This document shows positions 1-5,992 of a DNA stretch of 7,681 nucleotides, piece after piece. Location of the stretch: NCBI GenBank assembly GCA_964405075.1, contig CAYOMP010000136.1:1-7681 (forward strand), given 5' to 3'. A program made the translations under genes and the position numbers. Under the pieces are notes generated by a model that was not told where the DNA came from, did not search any database, and saw only the letters and a program-made list of their open reading frames with translations. Source of the stretch: CAYOMP01 sp964405075. GTDB lineage: Bacteria > Bacillota > Clostridia > Lachnospirales > Lachnospiraceae. How positions within the stretch are numbered: the first letter of the stretch is position 1; every line of letters begins with the position of its first letter.

Positions 1-1471
1 CTTTTTTCTTGTTCATTACTGTACCAAGTTCGTCAAGAGCTACTGGCATACAACCTTTCTTAAAGTATACTTTTTCAGGTGCTCTAAACCAAAGCATATT
101 TTCTCTCCTTTCGGCAACTGTCTTAATGTTAATTAAATGTTTAACTCCTACGTTTTCTGAAACTGAGTTTCCACCCCATGAACCACAACCAAGTGTTAAT
201 GATGGAGCTAACTTGAAGTTGTAAAGGTCACCGATACCACCGTGAGCAGCTGGAGTGTTGATTACGATACGGCAAGTTTTCATTGCTTCGTAATGTTTTT
301 CAATCTTTTCTTTCTGAGCTGGATGAACATATAATGAAGAAGTATGTCCGTATCCACCATCAGCTACTAACTGTTTAGCTTTTTCAAGCGCTTCATCAAA
401 AGTTTTAGCTTTGTACATTGCTAATACTGGTGATAATTTTTCATGTGCAAATTCTTCTGAAATATCAACAGATTCAACTTCACCAATTAATACTCTTGTT
501 GCTTCAGGAACATCAACACCTGCAAGTTTAGCAATAGTGTGAGCTGACTGACCAACGATTTTTGCATTTAATGCGCCATTAATAAGAATAGTTTTTCTAA
601 CTTTTTCGATTTCATCTTTCTTTAAGAAGTAGCAACCACGTTTAGCGAATTCCTTCTTAGCTTCATCATAAACATCTGCCATAACTGTTACAGACTGTTC
701 AGAAGCACAAATCATACCATTATCAAATGTTTTTGAATGAATGATAGAGTTTACTGCTAATTTGATATCAGCTGTGCTATCGATGATAACAGGAGTGTTA
801 CCAGCACCAACACCTAATGCAGGTTTACCTGATGAGTAAGCTGCCTTAACCATTCCTGGACCACCAGTTGCTAAGATGATATCAGCATTTTTCATAACTT
901 CATTTGTAAGTTCAAGTGAAGGTACATCAATCCATCCGATGATTCCTTCAGGAGCACCAGCAGCTACAGCAGCGTCAAGAACAACTTTTGCAGCAGCGAT
1001 TGTAGAAGCTTTTGCACGTGGATGTGGGCTAATGATGATAGCATTTCTTGTCTTTAAACAAATTAATGTTTTGAAGATTGCTGTTGAAGTTGGGTTAGTA
1101 GTTGGAATAACTGCAGCTACAAGACCGATTGGTTCTGCAACTTTCTTAATTCCGTATGCTGTATCTTCTTCGATAACTCCACAAGTCTTAGTATCTTTAT
1201 AAGCATTGTAAATGTATTCAGCAGCGTAGTGGTTTTTAATAACCTTATCTTCAACGATACCCATTCCAGTTTCTTCAACTGCCATTTTTGCTAATGGGAT
1301 TCTCTGTTTGTTAGCAGCCATTGCAGCAGCGAAGAAGATTTTGTCAACCTGTTCCTGAGTGTAAGTTGCGAAAATTCTTTGAGCTTCGCGCATTTTTTCC
1401 ATTTTTGCTGTAAGAGCTTCTACAGTATCAACAACTGTGATATCTGGTGCAGCAGTTTCTTTCTTTGCCAT
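1..1471 (-). CDS. adhE: Bifunctional acetaldehyde-CoA/alcohol dehydrogenase AdhE, N-terminal part (runs off the window)
   Basis: AdhE reduces acetyl-CoA to acetaldehyde and then to ethanol, using two NADH, and regenerates NAD+ in fermentation. The first 490 codons are present, reading leftward from an ATG at 1471-1469; AdhE proteins are usually about 870 residues, so the iron-dependent alcohol dehydrogenase half is outside the window. The protein begins MAKKETAAPDITVVDTVEAL. The aldehyde dehydrogenase domain shows EPIGLVAAVIPTTNPTST, then ATGGPGMV, VGAGNTPVIID (Asn225) and the catalytic cysteine Cys255 in NGMICASEQS. The domain linker follows, with ERRENMLWFRAPEKVYFKKG around residues 454-473. 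The start is supported by a perfect GGAGGT (1478-1483) six bases upstream. The reading frame is intact, with no frameshift. It diverges from the malE operon. Family assignment is very secure; that it makes ethanol in vivo is inferred from the family. Confidence 0.97.
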   Translation of the reverse strand, partial: MAKKETAAPDITVVDTVEALTAKMEKMREAQRIFATYTQEQVDKIFFAAAMAANKQRIPLAKMAVEETGMGIVEDKVIKNHYAAEYIYNAYKDTKTCGVIEEDTAYGIKKVAEPIGLVAAVIPTTNPTSTAIFKTLICLKTRNAIIISPHPRAKASTIAAAKVVLDAAVAAGAPEGIIGWIDVPSLELTNEVMKNADIILATGGPGMVKAAYSSGKPALGVGAGNTPVIIDSTADIKLAVNSIIHSKTFDNGMICASEQSVTVMADVYDEAKKEFAKRGCYFLKKDEIEKVRKTILINGALNAKIVGQSAHTIAKLAGVDVPEATRVLIGEVESVDISEEFAHEKLSPVLAMYKAKTFDEALEKAKQLVADGGYGHTSSLYVHPAQKEKIEKHYEAMKTCRIVINTPAAHGGIGDLYNFKLAPSLTLGCGSWGGNSVSENVGVKHLINIKTVAERRENMLWFRAPEKVYFKKGCMPVALDELGTVMNKKK

Positions 1472-1537
1472 TATAGTACCTCCATAAAATAAATAATATA
1501 AATTGTGAACAATGATTAAGGATAATTCCTATTATTT

Positions 1538-1563
1538 AAAGAGTGCATCACTCTTTTTTTTTT
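1538..1563 (+). terminator. Intrinsic-terminator-like hairpin in the adhE leader (plus-strand polarity)
   Basis: Perfect 8-bp arms AAAGAGTG (1538-1545) and CACTCTTT (1549-1556) enclose the loop CAT, and the T-run continues to 1563. On the plus strand this is a textbook rho-independent terminator, although no plus-strand gene precedes it. It could stop antisense transcription across adhE. In the adhE direction the same stem forms near the 5' end of the leader RNA but is followed by TTTAAATAA rather than a clean U-tract, so it is more likely a 5' stabilising stem there than a terminator. Confidence 0.55.
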
Positions 1564-1579
1564 GTTAATTATTTGACAA
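1562..1579. promoter_or_regulatory. Rex (redox repressor) operator at the adhE start site
   Basis: TTGTTAATTATTTGACAA matches the clostridial Rex consensus TTGTTAA-N4-TTAACAA at 13 of the 14 defined bases; only one position of the second half-site differs. It lies just downstream of the adhE -10 and covers the predicted transcription start, where a bound repressor would block initiation. Rex represses adhE in many Firmicutes when NAD+ is high and releases DNA when NADH accumulates. The site is seen; the regulation is inferred from the family. Confidence 0.75.
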
Positions 1580-1584
1580 TTAGA

Positions 1585-1613
1585 ATTATATATAATTGTT
1601 AAAAAAATGTCAA
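1585..1613 (-). promoter_or_regulatory. adhE promoter, perfect sigma-A consensus
   Basis: On the minus strand TTGACA (1613-1608) is followed by exactly 17 bases and then TATAAT (1590-1585). Both hexamers are perfect matches to the housekeeping consensus. Transcription should begin near 1578, giving a leader of about 105 bases before the adhE ATG. So strong a promoter normally needs a repressor, which fits the Rex-type operator on the predicted start site. The TTGACA on the opposite strand (1573-1578) is only 12 bases from a TATAAT and so is not a usable plus-strand promoter. Confidence 0.8.
1596..1613. promoter_or_regulatory. Possible second, weaker Rex-like site over the adhE -35
   Basis: TTGTTAA-AAAA-ATGTCAA has one perfect Rex half-site and a second half matching only 4 of 7 bases. 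It covers the adhE -35 hexamer and part of the spacer, 34 bases from the stronger operator. It could be an auxiliary site, or chance similarity in AT-rich promoter DNA. Confidence 0.3.
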
Positions 1614-2512
1614 TAGGTTTTTGAAAAAAATTTAAAAACATTTGATAAAAAATTGTTAGGGTAATTTTTTTGTGATATTTGCAAAGAATTTTCATTTCCA
1701 ATACAGACACGCTTGTGCTTGATATATCTGATATGGAATATGAAAATCTCATTTTCAATATACACAAAGAAATGGTAAGTAGATATTGAGATGGAGGCGC
1801 TGGAACGCGATAAAAGTGAAAGAAATAGAGAACTCAAAGTTTGTGATATAAATGATATAAACTTGAATTGACCGAGCTCTTTAGAGCGAGGGATACTCCT
1901 TGTCCGAAGGAAAAGAAGATAATTATTTAACAAAATATTTAAGAAGTACTATAGTAATAATATTCAAAAACAGCTTGGATTAGTAAAATAAATATTGAAT
2001 TTGTTTAGGAATTAACAAAAAATGCTGGAGTGGCACTTAAGCAACATAAGTTTTAAATTTAAAATACGTAATATTTCAAGATAATAATAAAAATGAATAC
2101 CTTAGAAATTATCGTGCTCAAAGAAAAAGGAAGGAAGAACGAGAAAAATATATTACTGTCTAATCATATTTAAATGAAATGGATAATATAATCTTGAAAA
2201 CATATATTTTCTAATAAAAGGAGTTAAGGAATGGTCTAATAAAAAGATATAACGTAGAGAGCATTATGAATCCCTAGAGCGTAGATAGCATAAAGAACAT
2301 AAATTCCAGCATTATTAAAAACATCTTAAAAGGACTTAAAAAGACAAGTGGAATATAGAAGTGTATAAATTGCTTGAAGGAGTGCCATAGTATGAGTTTT
2401 TTCTATATTAAAATGTGACGGTATAAAAAACAGGTTAAATTGTGATAGTTGTAAAAATGCACAAAAAAGCCATGGTAAAATTGAATGTTATATACAAATT
2501 ATAAAAAAGTGA
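1614..2512. other. AT-rich gene-free stretch, probably decayed sequence
   Basis: About 900 bases on which I can support no intact gene on either strand. On the plus strand there are short open fragments with protein-like composition, separated by stops. One is 1676-1789, ending in MEYENLIFNIHKEMVSRY. Another is 1791-1871, a 26-residue charged peptide beginning MEALERDKSERNREL. A third is a stop-riddled frame around 2220-2400 containing KDKWNIEVYKLLEGVP. None has a ribosome site or a recognisable family. Minus-strand open frames here are rich in Phe, Ile, Ser and Lys, and look like by-products of AT-rich sequence. The simplest reading is an old, frameshifted gene remnant of unknown identity. 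Confidence 0.5.
1872..1911. other. Two adjacent small hairpins in the AT-rich region, possible RNA structure
   Basis: The first element is CCGAGCTCTTTAGAGCGAGG (1872-1891). CC pairs with GG, GCTC pairs with GAGC around a TTTA loop, and between them lie two opposed GA steps that could form tandem sheared G-A pairs. The second is TCCTT-GTCCG-AAGGA (1897-1911). The patch is clearly GC-richer than its surroundings. I recognise no known RNA family, and a remnant of coding sequence would also explain it. Confidence 0.25.
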
Positions 2513-2541
2513 TTGAAAAGCTTTGTATGGTGTGCTAATAT
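2513..2541 (+). promoter_or_regulatory. Probable malE operon promoter with extended -10
   Basis: TTGAAA (2513-2518, 5 of 6 consensus) is separated by 17 bases from TAATAT (2536-2541, 4 of 6), and the -10 is preceded by TGC, an extended -10 TGn motif. Predicted start is near 2548, leaving a leader of about 195 bases to the malE ATG. It is the best-spaced candidate I found between 2380 and 2742, and the operator-like palindrome just downstream supports it. A closer promoter cannot be excluded. Confidence 0.45.
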
Positions 2542-2554
2542 GATTTCAAGGAAT

Positions 2555-2568
2555 TGAAAACGTTTCCG
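2555..2568. promoter_or_regulatory. cre / LacI-family operator-like site upstream of malE
   Basis: TGAAAACGTTTCCG matches the CcpA cre pattern TGWAANCGNTNWCA at all but two positions and has the central AAACGTTT palindrome typical of LacI-family operators. It lies a few bases downstream of the predicted malE transcription start, a position suited to repression. Candidate binders are CcpA (carbon catabolite repression) or the LacI-family regulator encoded at 7542. Which of these binds cannot be told from sequence. Confidence 0.45.
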
Positions 2569-2601
2569 ATAACGATACCGAGAGCGGTACCGACAACGAT
2601 A
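2566..2601. repeat. Three-copy 12-bp degenerate tandem repeat
   Basis: Three head-to-tail units CCGATAACGATA, CCGAGAGCGGTA and CCGACAACGATA follow directly one after another, with the start of a fourth (CC) after them. The 12-bp period is a multiple of three. On the minus strand it reads as a repeating Gly-x-x-x pattern, suggesting a coding origin. The first unit overlaps the end of the operator-like site. Confidence 0.7.
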
Positions 2602-2681
2602 CCAAACGAAGTGCATACGTCAAATATCGGAGAATTGTTTTAGACGTTTTGGAAATGTTTAGAAACCTTGTCGTAGGGCGG

Positions 2682-2701
2682 TTCAAAACTTGAGTTTTGG
2701 A
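2682..2701. repeat. Palindrome in the malE leader
   Basis: TTCAAAACTTGAGTTTTGGA has perfect 7-bp arms CAAAACT and AGTTTTG around TG, extended by a G-T and a T-A pair. It could be a regulator-binding palindrome or a weak RNA hairpin about 25 bases before the malE ribosome site. It has no T-run, so it is not a terminator. Confidence 0.35.
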
Positions 2702-2742
2702 CAAAATAGTAAAAAAGCATAAAAAAAGGAGAGGTTATTGGT

Positions 2743-4173
2743 ATGAGAAAGTTCAAAAAAATCGCAGCTTTAGCAATGGCTGCAACAATGGTAACAGCAT
2801 CATTAGCAGGTTGTGGAAATTCAGCAAACAATAGTGCAGCTGATACAACAACAGAAGTAGCAGAGAATACAGAAGCTACAACAGAAGAAGCAGCTGATAG
2901 CACTGGCGCAGCAGAAGAAATTTATTTCTTAAACTTCAAACCAGAAATCGCTACAGTATATGAAGAAGTAGCAAAAAGATATGAGGCAGAAACTGGTGTA
3001 AAGGTTAAAGTTGTTACTGCAGCTTCAGGAGAATATGAAACTACATTAAAATCTGAAATTGCAAAAACAGAAGCTCCAACAATTTTCCAGATTAATGGAC
3101 CAGTTGGATACCAGACATGGAAAGACTACTGTGCAGATTTAAGTGGAACAGAATTATATAACGTATTATCTGACAAGACTTTAGCAGTTACTGAAGGCGA
3201 TGGTGTTTATGGTATTCCATATGCAGTAGAAGGATACGGTATCATTTATAATGACGAAATTATGCAGAAATATTTCGCATTAGCTGACAAAGCAACTAGT
3301 ATTTCCTCAGCAGAAGAAATTACAAACTTCGATACTTTAAAAGCTGTTGTAGAAGATATGACAGCACATGCAGCTGATTTAGGAATTGATGGCGTATTTG
3401 CTTCAACTTCATTAAGTGAAGGTAATCAGTGGAGATGGCAGACTCATTTAGCTAACTTACCTTTCTACTATGAGTTCAAAGAAGATACTTCAGTTGACAG
3501 CACAATTATCGCTGGTCTTGCAAAAGACGAAATTGAGTTCAAATATGCAGATAACTACAAAAACATTTTTGATTTATACATTAATAACTCAGTAGTTGCT
3601 CCATCAATGCTGGGTGGTAAATCTACAGATGATTCTATGGCAGAATTTGCATTAGGTAAATGTGCTATGGTTCAGAATGGTAACTGGGCATGGGCTCAGA
3701 TTAGTGGAACTGATGGAAATGTTGTTCAGTCTGACAACATCAAATATTTACCAATTTACACAGGTGTAGCTGGTGAAGAAAATCAGGGATTATGTATTGG
3801 TACTGAAAACTATTTTGCAATCAACAGCCAGGTTTCAGCTGAAAAACAGGCTGCATCAGTAGCATTCTTGGAATGGTTATTTACAAGTGATGCTGGTAAA
3901 GATTTCGTTACAAACCAGTTAGGATTTATTGCTCCATTTACATCATTTACAGATGATGAAAAGCCTTCTGACCCATTAGCAAAAGAAGTATTAGCTTGGA
4001 TGGAATCAGGAAAAGAAAGTGTAGCTTGGACATTTGCAGCATTCCCAAGTGAAGAATTCAAAAACTACTTTGGTTCAGCATTACTTGAATATGCTCAGGG
4101 AAGCATTCAGTGGGAAGATGTTGTAACAACAGTTAAAGATTCTTGGGCTTCTGAAAGAGCAGCTACAAAATAA
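2743..4173 (+). CDS. malE: Maltooligosaccharide-type ABC transporter solute-binding lipoprotein
   Basis: Captures sugar outside the cell and delivers it to the permease pair encoded next. The 476-residue protein has a lipoprotein signal: a basic N-terminus MRKFKK, a hydrophobic stretch and the lipobox LAGC with the lipid-modified Cys24. Residues 25-59 are a low-complexity Ser/Thr/Ala/Glu tether, and the periplasmic-binding-protein fold (solute-binding family 1, CUT1 type) follows. Aromatic pairs suited to stacking on glucose rings are visible at Trp230/Trp232 (NQWRW) and Trp315/Trp317 (NWAW). The length is normal. The start is fixed by AAAGGAGAGG (2725-2734) eight bases upstream and by the signal peptide. 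It heads the operon and is followed by a terminator-like hairpin, which fits higher expression of the binding protein. The maltooligosaccharide substrate is inferred mainly from the malQ neighbour; another alpha-glucan is possible. Confidence 0.88.
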   Translation: MRKFKKIAALAMAATMVTASLAGCGNSANNSAADTTTEVAENTEATTEEAADSTGAAEEIYFLNFKPEIATVYEEVAKRYEAETGVKVKVVTAASGEYETTLKSEIAKTEAPTIFQINGPVGYQTWKDYCADLSGTELYNVLSDKTLAVTEGDGVYGIPYAVEGYGIIYNDEIMQKYFALADKATSISSAEEITNFDTLKAVVEDMTAHAADLGIDGVFASTSLSEGNQWRWQTHLANLPFYYEFKEDTSVDSTIIAGLAKDEIEFKYADNYKNIFDLYINNSVVAPSMLGGKSTDDSMAEFALGKCAMVQNGNWAWAQISGTDGNVVQSDNIKYLPIYTGVAGEENQGLCIGTENYFAINSQVSAEKQAASVAFLEWLFTSDAGKDFVTNQLGFIAPFTSFTDDEKPSDPLAKEVLAWMESGKESVAWTFAAFPSEEFKNYFGSALLEYAQGSIQWEDVVTTVKDSWASERAATK

Positions 4174-4194
4174 ATTATTACTATAACAACAAAT

Positions 4195-4224
4195 ACTCTT
4201 AAGAGCAGGGGTGTGATTAAGAGT
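4195..4224 (+). other. Stem-loop upstream of the malE-malF attenuator
   Basis: ACTCTTAA (4195-4202) and TTAAGAGT (4217-4224) form a perfect 8-bp stem with a 14-base loop. The loop contains AGGGGT (4207-4212), exactly complementary to ACCCCT (4251-4256), which spans the end of the downstream terminator's 3' arm. The stem may protect the 3' end of malE mRNA or take part in an alternative fold. Confidence 0.5.
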
Positions 4225-4231
4225 TGCATAG

Positions 4232-4261
4232 GGGGCGGGGCAAAAGCCCTACCCCTTTTTT
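4232..4261 (+). terminator. Intrinsic terminator/attenuator between malE and malF
   Basis: GGGG (4232-4235) pairs with CCCC (4252-4255), and GGGC (4238-4241) pairs with GCCC (4246-4249) around an AAAA loop; one G-U pair and one C-A mismatch lie between. Six T residues follow (4256-4261). It lies 58 bases after the malE stop and 22 bases before the malF start. Partial termination here would leave malE transcripts in excess over malFGQ, a common arrangement for binding-protein transporters. Confidence 0.82.
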
Positions 4262-4271
4262 AGAAAAGATT

Positions 4272-4278
4272 AGGAGAG
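4272..4278 (+). promoter_or_regulatory. Ribosome binding site deciding the malF start
   Basis: AGGAGAG lies five bases before the ATG at 4284. The frame is open further upstream, to a TTG at 4224, but that extension would be translated from the terminator hairpin itself and would add 20 residues unlike a transporter N-terminus. The ATG at 4284 is therefore chosen. Confidence 0.85.
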
Positions 4279-4283
4279 ATTTT

Positions 4284-5129
4284 ATGCAAAAATCATTAAA
4301 AAAATATTTCCCTATTTTTGTACTACCTACATTAATAGCGTTTGCAATAGCATTTATCATCCCATTTATATTAGGTGTGTATTTATCATTTTGTGAATTT
4401 ACAACAGTTACAAATGCAAAATGGGTTGGATTAGATAATTATATTAAGGCATTTACAATTAACAAAGAATTTTTAAATGCTCTTTGGTTTACAGTTAGAT
4501 TTACAGTGGTTTCAGTTGTTACGATAAATGTATTTTCATTTTTATTAGCAATGTTACTTACAAGAGACATCAAAGGAACAAATATTTTTAGAACAGTATT
4601 TTTTATGCCTAACTTAATCGGTGGTATCGTTTTAGGTTATATTTGGCAGTTAATTATTAACGGTGTTTTAGCAAATTTTGAAAAGACAATTACATTTAGC
4701 CCAACATATGGTTTCTGGGGATTAGTAATCCTTATGAACTGGCAGCTTATAGGTTATATGATGATTATATATATCGCAGGAATTCAGAATGTTCCAACTG
4801 ACTTAATTGAAGCAGCAAAAATTGACGGAGCAACTAAATTCCAGATATTAAGAAAAGTTACAATTCCAATGGTAATGCCATCAATTACAATTTGTTTATT
4901 CTTGACATTATCAAATTCATTCAAATTATTCGACCAGAACCTTGCATTAACAGCAGGTGGTCCATCTAAGAAAACACAGATGCTTGCACTTGATATTTAC
5001 AATACTTTCTATGGAAGAGCAGGTTGGGAAGGCGTAGGTCAGGCAAAAGCAGTTGTATTCTTTATTATTGTTGCAATTATTGCACTTACACAGCTTGCAA
5101 TTACTAGAAAGAAGGAGGTAGAAAGCTAA
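4284..5129 (+). CDS. malF: ABC transporter permease, MalF-like (CUT1 family)
   Basis: One of the two membrane subunits that form the sugar channel with the malG product. The 281-residue protein starts MQKSLKKYFP and has about six hydrophobic membrane segments, near residues 9-33, 69-92, 104-125, 145-167, 198-214 and 258-275. The cytoplasmic EAA loop that docks the ATPase is clear at 176-195: Glu176-Ala-Ala, Gly182 and Pro195. Unlike E. coli MalF, it lacks the extra N-terminal helices and large periplasmic domain, as is usual for Gram-positive homologues. The stop codon overlaps the malG start (TAATG), implying translational coupling. No ATP-binding subunit is encoded in the window. Permease family is certain; the sugar is inferred from malQ next door. 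Confidence 0.9.
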   Translation: MQKSLKKYFPIFVLPTLIAFAIAFIIPFILGVYLSFCEFTTVTNAKWVGLDNYIKAFTINKEFLNALWFTVRFTVVSVVTINVFSFLLAMLLTRDIKGTNIFRTVFFMPNLIGGIVLGYIWQLIINGVLANFEKTITFSPTYGFWGLVILMNWQLIGYMMIIYIAGIQNVPTDLIEAAKIDGATKFQILRKVTIPMVMPSITICLFLTLSNSFKLFDQNLALTAGGPSKKTQMLALDIYNTFYGRAGWEGVGQAKAVVFFIIVAIIALTQLAITRKKEVES

Positions 5130-5962
5130 TGAAAGAACAGAAAAAAAGTAATGTAATAGTATTTGTATTTATGGTACTATTGTCAATAGCGTTTTTGGCA
5201 CCTATTTTCATAGTTTTAATGAACTCTTTCAAAGGAAAATTATATATTAGTGATGCTCCATTTCAACTACCAACATCAGAAACATTTGTTGGTTTAGCAA
5301 ACTACATTGAAGGTATTGTAAAAATCGGATTTTTCCAGGCTTTTGGATGGTCATTATTCATTACAGTAGCCTCAGTTGCAGCAATCGTATTTTTTACTTC
5401 AATGACAGCTTGGTGGATTACAAGAGTAAAGAATAAATTTACAACATTTATTTATTTCCTGTTTGCATTTTCAATGATTGTACCATTCCAGATGGTTATG
5501 TTTACAATGGTTAAGGTTACAAATGTTTTACATTTAGATAATCCGATAGGTATCGTTTTGGTATACTTGGGATTTGGTGCTGGTTTAGCAGTATTTATGT
5601 TTGCTGGTTTTGTTAAGTCAATGCCATTAGAAATTGAAGAAGCTGCTATGATTGATGGTTGCAGCCCATTGAGAACTTTCTTTGGTGTTGTAATGCCAAT
5701 TATGAAACCAACTGCTATTACAGTAACTATTTTACAGGCAATGTGGATTTGGAATGACTATTTATTACCATACTTATTAATTGGTAATGACTACAAAACT
5801 ATTCCAATTGCCATTCAGTACTTAAAGGGTGGATATGGATCAATCGATATGGGAGCAATGATGGCTATGTTAGTATTGGCTATTATTCCAATCGTTATTT
5901 TCTATATGTCATGTCAGAAGTACATCATCAAAGGTGTTATTGCCGGAGCAGTAAAAGGTTAA
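5129..5962 (+). CDS. malG: ABC transporter permease, MalG-like (CUT1 family)
   Basis: Second membrane subunit of the sugar importer. The 277 residues carry about six membrane segments, beginning with residues 9-31. The EAA loop is at 171-190: Glu171-Ala-Ala, Gly177 and Pro190. The C-terminus KYIIKGVIAGAVKG is the characteristic end of MalG-type permeases. The start is fixed by AAGGAGGT (5112-5119) nine bases upstream, and the ATG shares its A with the malF TAA stop. A 30-base gap separates it from malQ, consistent with one operon. Nothing is missing or broken. Confidence 0.92.
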   Translation: MKEQKKSNVIVFVFMVLLSIAFLAPIFIVLMNSFKGKLYISDAPFQLPTSETFVGLANYIEGIVKIGFFQAFGWSLFITVASVAAIVFFTSMTAWWITRVKNKFTTFIYFLFAFSMIVPFQMVMFTMVKVTNVLHLDNPIGIVLVYLGFGAGLAVFMFAGFVKSMPLEIEEAAMIDGCSPLRTFFGVVMPIMKPTAITVTILQAMWIWNDYLLPYLLIGNDYKTIPIAIQYLKGGYGSIDMGAMMAMLVLAIIPIVIFYMSCQKYIIKGVIAGAVKG

Positions 5963-5982
5963 TAAGTAATTATTGGCAGTTT

Positions 5983-5987
5983 GGAGG
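5983..5987 (+). promoter_or_regulatory. Ribosome binding site deciding the malQ start
   Basis: GGAGG lies five bases before ATG 5993. An in-frame TTG at 5981 overlaps this ribosome site and would add only MEDK, so the ATG is the real start. The next residues, MRASGILLPISSLPS, match the usual N-terminus of the family. Confidence 0.88.
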
Positions 5988-5992
5988 ATAAA

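Larger units (their letters stand above)
2535..2639 (-). pseudogene. Possible remnant of a glycine-zipper membrane peptide gene
   Basis: On the minus strand this stretch, bounded upstream by a stop (2642-2640) and closed by TAG (2537-2535), encodes 34 residues. They include GIVVGTALGIVIGNVF, a hydrophobic segment with glycine every four residues as in glycine-zipper transmembrane helices. It has no ATG, GTG or TTG start and no ribosome site, so it is not a working gene as it stands. It may be the decayed tail of a small membrane protein, or a chance reading of the tandem repeat. The same DNA also carries the operator-like site, which suggests any coding role is over. Confidence 0.25.

Noticed and set aside
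876..1202. Plus-strand open frame of 108 residues inside adhE
   Set aside because: It is antisense to a strongly conserved, intact aldehyde dehydrogenase domain and has no ribosome site.
1516..1548. Ten-codon minus-strand leader frame MHSLNNRNYP in the adhE 5' leader
   Set aside because: Its ATG lies in the loop of the hairpin, there is only a weak purine run before it, and there is no cluster of regulatory codons as in attenuation leader peptides.
1516..1933. Minus-strand open frames of 83 and 107 residues upstream of adhE
   Set aside because: They overlap each other and run through the adhE promoter and operator. They lack ribosome sites and show the Phe/Ile/Ser/Lys composition expected from AT-rich non-coding DNA.
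1948..1960. Short palindrome TACTATAGTA
   Set aside because: Ten-base AT-rich palindromes are expected by chance here, and no promoter or gene is attached to it.
1614..2512. Search for tRNA, CRISPR array, insertion-sequence ends or a known riboswitch in the long intergenic region
   Set aside because: I found no regularly spaced repeats, no cloverleaf, no terminal inverted repeats with target duplications, and no riboswitch core I recognise.
2701..2724. Candidate promoter TTGGAC-17-TAAAAA next to malE
   Set aside because: The predicted start would fall on the malE ribosome site, leaving almost no leader, and both hexamers are weaker than those at 2513-2541.
2640..2903. Minus-strand open frame of 87 residues over the malE start
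   Set aside because: It is the reverse reading of the malE signal peptide and Ala/Glu-rich tether, and has no ribosome site.
4224..4283. Upstream extension of malF from a TTG
   Set aside because: It would be encoded by the terminator hairpin; a good ribosome site and ATG at 4284 give the normal protein length.
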